A DNA stretch of 64,000 nt, from the NCBI RefSeq assembly GCF_021390935.1, contig NZ_JAJPUI010000001.1:62001-126000 (forward strand), in the 5' to 3' direction. Source of the stretch: Streptomyces sp. CC228A (lineage in GTDB: Bacteria; Actinomycetota; Actinomycetes; Streptomycetales; Streptomycetaceae). Below the pieces are notes generated by a model, which was given only the letters and a program-made list of their open reading frames with translations, did not search any database and was not told the origin of the DNA. A program made the position numbers and the translations under genes. Below, piece after piece: positions 55,633-64,000 of the stretch; within the stretch, counting starts at the first letter, position 1, and the number at the start of each line of letters is the position of its first letter.

Positions 55633-58386
55633 GTGAAGCTCGGAGACGAGCGGCTCCCGCCGCTCTGCGCCTTCCCGAGGGAGGTGAGGGACGTCAGGCA
55701 GCATCCCGGCGAAGGGGATCACCGGAACCCCGCCGCAGCCCGCGCCCCGGACGGCCACCCGGTGCTCGCCGCCCGGTTCGCCGTACCGGCGGTCCCCGAG
55801 GTGTTCGTGCGCCGGCCCCGGCTCGCCGAGCGCCTGACCGCCGGCCTCCGCCACCCCCTCACCCTGGTCAGCGGACCGGCGGGGGCGGGCAAGACCCTGC
55901 TGGCCGCCGACTGGATCCGCAACCTGCCGCCGGGGACCGCCGCGTGGCTGACGGTGGAGCAGGAGGACAGCGTCCCCGGGGTCTTCTGGGCCTACGTCCT
56001 GCACGCGCTGCGGCACCACGGCATCCCCCCGCCCCCGCACCTCGGCGGCCCGGCCCGCCCCGGCGAGGTGGACCGCTCGCTGCTTGCCCGGCTCGCCGCC
56101 TGGCTGGACGGCCGCGACGCCCCGGTGGTCCTGGTGCTGGACGCGTTCGACCGGGTGGCCGACTGCACGGAACTGGCACAGGAGCTGGAGTTCCTGCTCC
56201 GACACGCCGGCCCGGGGCTGCACGTGGTGATCACCGGCCGTACGGAGCCGCTGCTGCCGCTGCACCGCTACCGGGCAGCCGGCGACCTCGTCGACATCCG
56301 CGGTGCCGACCTGGCGTTCCGCGCCGAGGAGACGGCGGAGCTGGCCGCCCGGCACGGACTCGCCCTGTCGGCGGGGTGCGCGGCCGTGCTCACCGAACGC
56401 ACCGGCGGCTGGGCGGCGGGCGTGCGGCTGTGCACCCTGGCCGCGCAGCGGGAGGAGGACCCCGAGGGCTTCCTCAGGGACTTCGAACCCGGGCACAGCA
56501 CGGTGGCCGACTTCCTGCTGGCCGAGGTCCTCGCCGCCCAGCCCGCCGAGACCCGGGACCTGCTCCTGCGGACCAGCGTCCTGGACGGGATCCACCCCGC
56601 ACTCGCCGACGCCCTCACGGGCCGGGACGACGCCGCGCCGATCCTCGCGGAACTGCACCGCGCCAACGCGTTCGTCGCCCCCCTCGGGCACGACTGGTAC
56701 CGCGTCCACCCGCTGTTCGCCGAGATCCTGCGCGTGCAGCTGCGGGTCCACCGCCCCGGCCTGGAACCCGAACTGCACCGCAGGGCCGCACGGTGGCTCT
56801 ACGGAGCCGGCCTGCCGGACCAGGCCCTGCCGCACGCCGCGGCCGCGGGCGACTGGGAGCAGGCGGCCGCCGAGCTCGTCGCCCGGCCGGCCATCGGCAG
56901 GCTCCTCACCGGCCCCGACGCCGCACGCCTGGGCGACCTGTTCGCCGGCCTGCCGGAGGACGCCTCGGGGCCCGCCGTCGACCTGGTGCGGGCCGCCCGC
57001 GAGTTGGCCCGCCACGACGTCGACCGGGGCTCGCCCACCTGCGCCGCGCCGAGGAGGCGCTGCCCGACGACGGCACCCCGGAAGCCGCGGCGGTGCAGCT
57101 CAGCGGGGCGCTGCTGCGGGTGCTCGCCGCCAGGCTGGCGGGCTCGGCGGACATGGCGGAGGCAGCGGCCAAGGCCGCGGCGGACGCCCGGCAGGCCCTG
57201 CCCGCCGAACGCCTCGACGGCGCGCCGGAGTTGTGCGCGCTGCTGCTCACCGAGCTCGGCACGGCGCAGCTGTGGGCCGGGCGCTTCGACGCCGCCACGG
57301 CCGCGCTGTCCGCGGCCGCCGACGTGCCGGACGGGCCGCTGACGGCGATGCCCCGGCACGCGTCCCTCGGCCGCCTGGCGCTGATCGACCTGCTGCACGG
57401 ACGGCCGGGTCCGGCCGAGTCGCGCGCGCGGGAGGCGGTCGCCGGAGCGGAGCGCGCGGGGTGCCGGCGGCCGCCTGCTCGGGCACGGCCGAGCTCGTGC
57501 TGTCCGCCGCCGCCCTCGACCGGGCGGACCTCCGCTCCGCGCGCGGGCACCTCGCCCGGGCGGCCGCCCGGCCCGCCGCGTCCCGCGATCCCGCCACGGC
57601 CGCCGAACTCGCGCTGCTGCGCTGCCGCGTGCTGCTCGCGGAGGGCGACGCGCGGGCGGCGCGCCGGGCCCTCGATGACGCGACGGCCGGCCCGCTGCCC
57701 GCCCCCGCGGACGCCCCGCCCTGGGTGGTGGACCGCGTCGCGGCGGTCCGGTCCGCCGTGCACCTGGCCGAAAACGACCCGGCGTCCGCGGTCGCGGTCT
57801 TCGCGCGGCGCGGGGCGCGCACCCCGGAGAGCCTGGCCGCCGAGGCCCGGGCGCACCTGGCCGCGGGCGGGGCCGACCGGGCCCTGCGCGTCCTGGACCG
57901 GCTGACCGGCGCCGGAAGCGCCGGGCCCGCCGCCGTCACGAGGGTGCTGCTGGCCCGCGCCCAGGCGCTCGACGCGACCGGGGACCCCGCCGGCGCTGAA
58001 CGCCTGGTCCGCAAGGCCCTGTCGGCCGCCCGCCCGCACCTGCTGCGGGGGCCGTTCGCGGAGGCCGGGCCGTGGCCGCGGCGCTTCCTGGCGCACCGGC
58101 CGGCTCTCGTGCGGGGGCACGACTGGCTCCTCGGCCGCCCGCGGGGCGGGACGCCGGCCGCGCCCGCCGGGGAGCAGCCGCCGGCCCCCGCGCCGGAACG
58201 GCTGAGCACACGCGAACGGGAGGTGCTGGAACGGCTGGCGCAGCTCATGTCCACCGAGGACATCGCCGCCGACCTGCACCTGTCGGTCAACACGGTGAAG
58301 ACGCACCTGAAGAGCGTCTACCGCAAGCTGGCCGCCACCCGGCGCGGCGAGGCCGTCCGCCGGGCCGGGAGCTGGGCCTGCTGTGA
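55633..58386 (+). CDS. LuxR-family LAL (MalT-type) transcriptional regulator (apparent frameshifts)
   Basis: ~915 aa. N-terminal VRRPRLAERLTAGLRHPLTL and Walker A SGPAGAGKTLLA, Walker B VVLVLDAFDRV, then helical TPR-like repeats, and a C-terminal LuxR helix-turn-helix (LSTREREVLERLAQLMSTED, IAADLHLSVNTVKTHLKSVY). Frame changes near 57,035, 57,465 and 58,365; the last restores the usual end RELGLL-stop. Start uncertain (55,633 or 55,684). ATP-dependent activators of this type often control pathway genes. No target is evident. Confidence 0.85.
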
Positions 58387-58456
58387 CCCGGGCGCGCGCC
58401 GGCCGGCCCGCTGTCACCTCGCCGGGGTGATGTGGTGCCCCGGGCGCCGCCGCACC

Positions 58457-58591
58457 ATGGGCACGACAGTCACGGACGGTCGTACGGCAGCGGAAGAGGC
58501 CCGTCTCTACGGGCTGCTGCTGCGGTGCCAGTCGCTCGGGTTGCGCGTGGGGGAACTGCGGCGGCTCCCGGAGCCCGGTACGGGCCGGTAG
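58457..58591 (+). CDS. 44-aa hypothetical protein
   Basis: MGTTVTDGRTAAEEARLYGL followed by a short helix (LLLRCQSLGLRVGEL). It is followed at once by a strong terminator, which supports it as the last gene of the transcript. No motif. Confidence 0.35.
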   Translation: MGTTVTDGRTAAEEARLYGLLLRCQSLGLRVGELRRLPEPGTGR

Positions 58592-58596
58592 CCGCA

Positions 58597-58632
58597 CGTC
58601 CGTGCCGCCGGGGATCCGGCGGGCGGCACGGA
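58597..58632 (+). terminator. strong hairpin terminator
   Basis: Perfect 12-bp stem GTCCGTGCCGCC / GGCGGCACGGAC six bp after the 44-aa gene. The remaining spacer to 58,879 has no gene. Confidence 0.8.
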
Positions 58633-58879
58633 CCCGCGGAGCGCCGGCTGCCCGCCCCGGCCGCGCAGAGGCACCGCGGCCGCGCGGACCGGGCCCGCCG
58701 AGCCGCCCCTTCGGGCGGACGCGCCGCTCACCGCGAGCCGCCTGCTCCCGCCGCCGCGCGCTCGCCGCAAGCGGCCTCCCCGCACCGGGGCGGCCGCCCC
58801 GGCCCGGGGAGCGGCCGCTTTCTGCGTGCGGAGGCCCGGCTGGCGTGTGCCGGCGTCCCGCGCGGCACGCGGCAGGCCG

Positions 58880-59320
58880 TCACTCCGTCCCGCGTCCGGT
58901 GAGCGTCTCCGGCCGCACCACGCAGAGGGCCCAGATGACGAACCCGTAGAGCGCGATCAGGGTCAGCGACCAGAACGGGTAGTACGGCAGGGACAGGAAG
59001 TTGGCGATGATCAGCAGCGCCGCGATGGCCACGCCGGTGTACCTCGCCCACGCGGCGGCCGTGAACAGGCCGATGCCGACGAGCACGGCGACGGCACCGA
59101 GCAGCAGGTGGATCCACCCCCAACCGGTCAGGTCGAACGCGAAGACGTAGTCGGGGGTCGAGACGAACACCTCGTCCTCGGCGATCGCCATGATGCCCCG
59201 CAGGACGTTGAGGATGCCGGAGACGACCAGCATCACCGCGGCGAACAGCGTCAGGCCGGCGACCGCGGCCGTCGTGCCCGCCGAGCGGCGGCGGGGCGTG
59301 GGGGTGTCGGTGGCGGCCAT
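58880..59320 (-). CDS. DUF7144-like four-helix membrane protein
   Basis: 146 aa. Four membrane helices (LTLFAAVMLVVSGILNVLRG, WGWIHLLLGAVAVLVGIGL, YTGVAIAALLIIANFLSL, LTLIALYGFVIWALCV). FDLTGWGWIHLLLG between helices is typical of DUF7144, from memory. Function unknown. ATG at 59,320 gives the family's short cytosolic N-terminus. Confidence 0.8.
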   Translation of the reverse strand: MAATDTPTPRRRSAGTTAAVAGLTLFAAVMLVVSGILNVLRGIMAIAEDEVFVSTPDYVFAFDLTGWGWIHLLLGAVAVLVGIGLFTAAAWARYTGVAIAALLIIANFLSLPYYPFWSLTLIALYGFVIWALCVVRPETLTGRGTE

Positions 59321-59665
59321 GGGCAGCCTCCCCGTTCTCACCGGGCTGCCCTGTGCAGCCGTGCAATGCGAGTGTCCGCCGCGCGCGGCGGCGCCGTCGT
59401 CACCCGGAGCGGGTGACGGCACGCCGTCCGGAGCGGGGCGGCGCGCCGCCCCGGTCGGTGGGGGCGGGGGCCGGGCATCCGTCCGGGACGGCGGGAACAG
59501 GGGCGGGGCGTCCGCTCCGGTCGGTGGGGGCGGGGGCCGGGCATCCGTCCGGCGTCCGGCGCACCGCGGGGCGCCGGCACGCCGGACGCCGAAGCGGGGC
59601 GGCGCCGCGGGTCCGGCCGCGGCCGGAGCCGCGCGGTGCGGGGTCCAAGGGCGCGCGTGCGTGCG
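59321..59665. repeat. 345-bp spacer with a 37-bp direct repeat
   Basis: 59,451-59,487 and 59,517-59,553 match (CCGGTCGGTGGGGGCGGGGG then CCGGGCATCCGTCCGG), offset 66 bp. No gene seen. Confidence 0.7.
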
Positions 59666-61069
59666 TCACGCGGCCCTGGCGCTGAGGCGTCCGTCCGCCA
59701 CCGCGTCGGCCAGCGCCCCGTGGTCGCGGGCGTTCTGGTCGGCGTACGCCTGGGCGAACTCCACGAGCGCCCGGTCGAAGCGGTCGCCGCGGCCGAGGTA
59801 CGCACCGATGGCCACCGGGTCGCCCGAGCGGGCGTGGGCGCGGGCCAGGGTGGCGCCGCACAGCCGGCCGAACAGGGCCAGCGTGGCCGGGTCCATCGTC
59901 TCGGGCCGAGCGATGCCCTTCCAGTCCCACAGCTGCCGCACGTAGAAGTCGCGCCCGCGGCCGTCGATCCCGGGGACGCGCTGCCACCCGAGGAAGATGT
60001 CGCCGGCGGCCTGCATGAGCCGCTGCCCGGCGACGACGCGTTCGCCCTGGTTCACGTACGGGCTGGGACCGCAGGAGGCGGCGAGGACGGACTCGCCGGC
60101 CTCCTTGGCCTGGAGGACCAGCGGGTCACCGCCGTCGCGGCCCAGCAGCAGGACGATCCAGCAGCGGGTGCCGACGCTGCCGACGCCGACCACCTTGCGG
60201 GCCATGTCCACCACGTGGAACCGGCTCAGGAGGTGGCGCCGCTCCGACGACAGGCTGCGCCCGTAGCCGGTGACCAGGGTGCGCAGGCGCTCTTCCAGTG
60301 CCTCGCGTGCGACACCGCCCAGCAGTTCGTCGAGGGGGGTGATCAGCGGCGGGTCGGAGACGATGCGGGGCGCGCCGTCGACCAGGCGGGTCAGCTTCCC
60401 GGCGGCCTCCAGGCTCGTCCTGCCGCGGGCCTTCGCGGAGGCGCGGGAGACCCGCTGCCGGACGTCCCTGTCGAGCCGCTGGGAGAGCATCGCCTCGACC
60501 TGGTCGATGTCGTCCCGCGCGTACCACACGTCGAGGGTGCGCATGCCGGCGAACGCCCGCATGCGGTCGCGGTAGGAGCGTACGCAGGCGCGGACCGCGT
60601 CGTCGCACTGCGACCCCGTGAAGTCGTTGGCCCGGCCCGCGACGACCAGGCTCGCCGCCAGCCGTTTCACGTCCCATTCGAAGGGGCCGGGCAGAGTCTC
60701 GTCGAAGTCGTTGATGTCGAAGACGAGGTGGCGTTCGGGAGAGGCGAGGAGCCGGAAGTTCAGCAGGTGCGCGTCGCCGCACAGCTGCACCGTGAGCCCG
60801 GTGTGCGGGGCGGCTCCCAGGTCGGCGGCCATGACCGCGGCGGCGCCCCGGTAGAAGCGGAACGGCGATTCGAGCATCCGGCCGTACCGGACGGGCACCA
60901 GCTCGGGCACCCGCGCGGCGGACTGCCGCTCGATGATCCCGAGCGGGTCGCGCCGTCTCCCACCGGGTGCGAAGGCGGCGTGTGCGGAGCGCGGCAGACG
61001 GGCGCGGGCGGCCTTGCCGAGGGCCGCGCGCTCCGACGGTGAGAGAGGGGCGCTGTGCGACGTGGCCAT
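59666..61069 (-). CDS. DUF2252 protein (kinase-like fold)
   Basis: 467 aa. RYGRMLESPFRFYRGAAAVM, LCGDAHLLNF and VFDINDFDETLPGPFEWDVK are the conserved blocks of DUF2252, which resembles aminoglycoside-phosphotransferase folds (GDAH and DxNDFD could bind metal-ATP). Substrate unknown. ATG gives MATSHSAPLSPSERAALGKA. Confidence 0.85.
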   Translation of the reverse strand: MATSHSAPLSPSERAALGKAARARLPRSAHAAFAPGGRRRDPLGIIERQSAARVPELVPVRYGRMLESPFRFYRGAAAVMAADLGAAPHTGLTVQLCGDAHLLNFRLLASPERHLVFDINDFDETLPGPFEWDVKRLAASLVVAGRANDFTGSQCDDAVRACVRSYRDRMRAFAGMRTLDVWYARDDIDQVEAMLSQRLDRDVRQRVSRASAKARGRTSLEAAGKLTRLVDGAPRIVSDPPLITPLDELLGGVAREALEERLRTLVTGYGRSLSSERRHLLSRFHVVDMARKVVGVGSVGTRCWIVLLLGRDGGDPLVLQAKEAGESVLAASCGPSPYVNQGERVVAGQRLMQAAGDIFLGWQRVPGIDGRGRDFYVRQLWDWKGIARPETMDPATLALFGRLCGATLARAHARSGDPVAIGAYLGRGDRFDRALVEFAQAYADQNARDHGALADAVADGRLSARAA

Positions 61070-61755
61070 GGACGGACCTCCTGGCCCCAGCGTCACGTGC
61101 GGCGATCCGGTGGGGATCACCCGGGACGGGTGAGGCGACCGGGGGCCGGTCACCCGGGCGCGTACGGCGGCCCACCGCCGGGGCGGCAGGCGCGCCGGGT
61201 CGGCGAACCGGGGCAGGGACGGCGAAGCCCGACGCGAGGCGCGGACGGCGCGGGGGCCCCGGGCTGCCCGGGGGCGCGAGCGGTCCGGACAGCGGACGGC
61301 AGGTGGGCGCGAGCGGTCCGGGACACGGGCGACGCGGGGTACGGGCGACGCGGGGCGCGAGCGGTCGGGACAGCGGGGCCCGGGTGCGGGCGGTGCGGAG
61401 CCTCGACGCGGCGCCGGGCCCCGGCGGCCCCGGGCTCGGGCGGCGCCGGGCCCGGGCGGCGCCGCAAGCAGCCCGCACAAGGAGCAGTCAGGTCACGGCC
61501 TGGACAGCGCGAGGCGTGGGCGGCGGATCGGGGCGCGCCGCGGGTTTTCGTCGCGGCGGCCTTTCGGTCCGCCCCCTGGGGGTACGCGTGCCGGGACGGC
61601 CGCCGAGGAGGTGGCCGCGGTGACGGCCGGTCGTCCGCGGGACCGGGGGACGGCGCGCGGGGACCGGGCGGCCGGCACCGTACGCCGCACCAGGGCGACC
61701 GGTACGGGAGCGCGCATTCCGTGCGGCCGCCCGACGACGCTACGAGGAGACGACG
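61070..61755. other. 686-bp spacer without a confident gene
   Basis: Contains three copies of GCGCGAGCGGTC(C)GG(G)ACA near 61,274, 61,307 and 61,357 and GACGCGGGGTACGGGC-type units. No frame has a ribosome site or recognisable product. Confidence 0.5.
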
Positions 61756-62208
61756 ATGGTGCGTTCCGCTGCCCGTGGGCTGCTGGCCGGTGCGACCGGC
61801 ACGGTGGCCCTCAATCTCGTCACGTACGGCGACATGGTGCTGCGGGGCAGGCCCTCCAGCAGCATGCCCGCCGAGACGGCCGACCGGCTCGCCGGGCAGG
61901 CCGGGATCGAGCTCGGCGACGGGGAGGAGAAGGCCGGCCGCGAAGAGGCCGCAGGCGCCCTGCTGGGGTACGTCGCCGGTCTCGGCACCGGACTGCTGTA
62001 CGGCCTGCTGCGGGGCCGCGGCAGCAGGCCGGTGTGGCTCGCCGGGCCCCTGCTGGCCGCCGCGGCGATGGCGGCGAGCGACCTCCCGGCCACCGCCCTC
62101 GGGGTCACCGACCCCCGGGAGTGGAGCAGTACGGCGTGGCTGTCCGACGTCGTGCCGCACCTGGCCTACGGGTTCACCACCGCCTCCGTCTACGAGGCCC
62201 TCCGGTAG
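61756..62208 (+). CDS. 150-aa membrane protein of unknown function
   Basis: N-terminal ARGLLAGATGTVALNLVTYG, then VAGLGTGLLYGLLRGRGSRP and WLAGPLLAAAAMAASDLPAT: three to four membrane segments. ATG preceded by GAGGAGACGACG. No family recognised with certainty. 62,209-62,444 shows no gene. Confidence 0.7.
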   Translation: MVRSAARGLLAGATGTVALNLVTYGDMVLRGRPSSSMPAETADRLAGQAGIELGDGEEKAGREEAAGALLGYVAGLGTGLLYGLLRGRGSRPVWLAGPLLAAAAMAASDLPATALGVTDPREWSSTAWLSDVVPHLAYGFTTASVYEALR

Positions 62209-62444
62209 CCGCGCACCCGCCGTGCGGGTTGTCCGCCGGCCGCGCCGGCGGGACGGCGCCCGTGGCGCCCGCGCGGCGGGCGGGACGGGTCGGGCTCCGG
62301 GGCCATCCGCACCCGAGGGTGCCTGACCCGGTACGGTCCGCGGCCCTCCGGGCGGGCGGACGAGCGGACGGGCGAGCGGACGGGCGGGCGGGCCGAGGGC
62401 CGGCGACCGGTCCGCGGCACGGTTTGCGGCGCCCCGGACCGCGT

Positions 62445-64000
62445 TCAGCGCGAGGACCCCCGCTGCCCCAGGGCCGGGGCCAGCGTGTGGAGACGCAGGG
62501 CGAGCTGGATCTCCAGTGCGCGGTCGGGGGACTGCCAGTCCTCGCCCAGCAGATGGGCCACGCGTTCGAGGCGCTGCGCCACCGTGTTGACGTGGACGTG
62601 CAGCAGGTCCTTCGTGCGGGCCGGGCTCATGCCGCTGTCGAAGTACGCCTGGAGGGTGCGGACCAGGTCGGTGCCGCGGCGGCGGTCGTAGGCCGCGACC
62701 CGGCCGATCGTCCGCTCGACGAAGCCGTCGATGTCGCGGGTGTCGGCCAGCAGCAGTCCGAGGAAGCCCAGGTCGGCGGCGGCCGCGCCCTCCCCCGTGC
62801 GGCCCAGCAGGGTGAGGGCGTCCACGCAGCGGCGCGCCTCCGCGTACGCGCCGGCTATCGCGCCCGGGTGGTCCGCGGGGGCGCCGACGGGGACGAGCCG
62901 CCCACGGTGACCGGCTCGTGGAGGGCGCCGCCCAGGTGGCGGGCCGTCATGCGGGCCAGGTCGGCGGGGGTGTCGCCCGGGGTCAGCGGAAGGAGCAGGA
63001 CCGTACCGCCGTCGCGGGCCGAGGCGAGGCCCTTCCTCGTGGCGGCCAGGTGGGTCGCGGCGGACCACAGGCGCTGCCGGTCGGCGCCGGTGCCGTCCTT
63101 GGCGGGCGTCCCGCCGCGGTCCTGGGGCGCTGCGGTCCGCCGGCCGAGCCGGGCCGCGAGGACGACCTGCGGGGCGTCGAAGTCCGCGCGCAGGCGCGCG
63201 GCGCGTTCCCTGAGGAGTCTGCGGTCGCGGTCCGGCGCGTCGATCAGGTCGTCCAGCAGCTCGCCCCTGACGCGCTGCTCGGCCTCGCCCGCGGAGCGGT
63301 CCGCGAGCAGGAGCAGGGACGTCACCATCGCCGCGCGCTCCAGGGTGCGCCGGTCGACCGGGTCGAGCTCCGCGTCGCCGTGCAGGACGAGCGCGCCGAA
63401 CACCTCCCCGCCCGCCGACACGGCCGCCACCCAGGCGTCGCCGTCGCGGACGGCCCTGCCGTCGGCCGCCCCGGCGGGCGGCACGGCGTCGGTGAACGCG
63501 ACGGCGCCCCTGAGGACGTGCGACACCGCGGTCGTGACGTCCTCCACGCCGCCGCCGCGCAGCACCAGTTCGGTGAGCCGGTCGTGGACCTCCGAGGCGC
63601 GTTCGATCACCGCGCTGCGGTCCCGGATGATGGCGTTGGCCCGTTCCAGTTCGGTCAGCGCGGTACGGGTCTCCGCCAGGAGGTTGGCCGTGTCGAGCGC
63701 GACCGCCGCGTGCGCCGCGAACGAGCCGAGCAGGGCGACCTGCTCCCGCTCGAAGACCCGCGCCCTGCGGTCCGCCGCGAAGAGCACGCCGATGACCTGG
63801 CTGCCGAGGGTGAGCGGCACGCCGAGGATGGCGACCAGTCCCTCGTCCCGTACGCCCGCGTCGATGGAGCGGGTGTGCCGGAACCGCTCGTCGTCGAAGT
63901 AGCTGTCCGTCACGTACGGCCGGGCTGTCTGGGCGACGAGTCCGCCGAGCCCCTCCCCCATGCCGAGGCGCAGCTGCTGGAAGCGCGCGGAGACGGACCC
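62445..64000 (-). CDS. GAF/PucR-type regulator, truncated by the window edge (apparent frameshift)
   Basis: Runs in from beyond 64,000. GAF-like domain (FRHTRSIDAGVRDEGLVAIL, VIGVLFAADRRAR), coiled segment, second sensory region, and a C-terminal PucR/CdaR helix-turn-helix (TKDLLHVHVNTVAQRLERVA). Frame changes near 62,900. Such proteins regulate purine, sugar-acid or other catabolic genes. The end RGSSR-stop is certain; the true start is outside the window. Confidence 0.8.
   Translation of the reverse strand, partial: VRLRALPAAAPRHGGGARRTRRPDSPAVRDGQLLRRRAVPAHPLHRRGRTGRGTGRHPRRAAHPRQPGHRRALRGGPQGAGLRAGAGRPARLVRGARGGRARHGQPPGGDPYRADRTGTGQRHHPGPQRGDRTRLGGPRPAHRTGAARRRRGGRHDRGVARPQGRRRVHRRRAARRGGRRQGRPRRRRLGGGRVGGRGGVRRARPARRRGARPGRPAHPGARGDGDVPAPARGPLRGRGRAARQGRAAGRPDRRAGPRPQTPQGTRRAPARGLRRPAGRPRGPARPADRSAPGPRRDARQGRHRRRPAAPVVRRDPPGRHEEGPRLGPRRRYGPAPSADPGRHPRRPGPHDGPPPGRRPPRAGHRGRLVPVGAPADHPGAIAGAYAEARRCVDALTLLGRTGEGAAAADLGFLGLLLADTRDIDGFVERTIGRVAAYDRRRGTDLVRTLQAYFDSGMSPARTKDLLHVHVNTVAQRLERVAHLLGEDWQSPDRALEIQLALRLHTLAPALGQRGSSR

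Noticed and set aside
55243..57015. 590-codon minus-strand frame opposite the LuxR-LAL gene
   Set aside because: No recognisable domain, and the plus strand carries clear ATPase and helix-turn-helix motifs.

Overview
The window is very GC-rich actinobacterial DNA and almost certainly comes from Streptomyces or a close relative. The evidence is strong G/C bias at third codon positions, a SpoIIE-type PP2C phosphatase with a fused anti-sigma ATPase domain, two eukaryotic-type Ser/Thr kinases, a DtxR/IdeR-type iron box, a LuxR-LAL regulator, proteins resembling DUF2252 and Rv1733c, an IS110 transposase, and frequent 1-4 nt start/stop overlaps. No rRNA, tRNA or CRISPR array was seen.

Layout. 0.1-5.3 kb: sensor/signalling block (membrane protein, Ser/Thr kinase, SpoIIE phosphatase). 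6.2-7.8 kb: secreted adenosine deaminase. 8.3-13.5 kb plus 20.5-20.9 kb: a minus-strand biosynthetic operon resembling ole/beta-lactone pathways (OleA-like ketosynthase III, glycosyltransferase, OleC-like AMP ligase, 68-aa protein, P450, OleD-like NAD epimerase). Its first gene is cut in two by a 6,983-bp integrative element (13,544-20,529) carrying a large serine integrase, a GntR repressor, a terminase-small-subunit-like protein and several small proteins. 21.1-31.2 kb: a divergent myo-inositol catabolic locus (iolD, iolB, an iolJ-type aldolase and iolC to the left; ABC importer, iolE/I and iolG to the right) around a 25-bp inverted repeat that contains both -35 elements. 31.3-35.4 kb: small secreted and membrane proteins, then a LacI regulator divergent from a Gfo/Idh/MocA oxidoreductase. 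35.5-37.6 kb: an IS110 element between two short-period GC repeat arrays. 37.6-48.2 kb: RNase HI, lactonase, kinase with a ricin-type lectin domain, TetR, MocR/EamA pair, AlkB, diacylglycerol-kinase-like protein. 48.8-51 kb: catalase-peroxidase KatG. 51.3-55.2 kb: iron-siderophore ABC importer under an iron box. 55.6-64 kb: LuxR-LAL regulator, membrane proteins, DUF2252 protein, and a GAF/PucR-type regulator that runs off the right edge.

The most interesting object is the 7-kb element. Joining the two chromosomal flanks through the shared CAC restores one uninterrupted 342-aa ketosynthase, with the junction four codons before the catalytic Cys. The element therefore sits in the active-site motif of a secondary-metabolism gene, and precise excision should reconstitute the gene. 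Its contents (integrase, repressor, TerS-like protein, no recognisable replication, conjugation or capsid genes) are compatible with a phage satellite or mobilisable mini-element. That reading is inference.

Caveat. At least 13 chromosomal genes show an apparent single-base frameshift, usually in G/C runs, while the element's own genes (apart from one doubtful 20-codon ORF) and most iol genes are intact. Sequencing or assembly error is the simplest explanation. These genes are given as one feature each, from first start to last stop, with the approximate shift positions.
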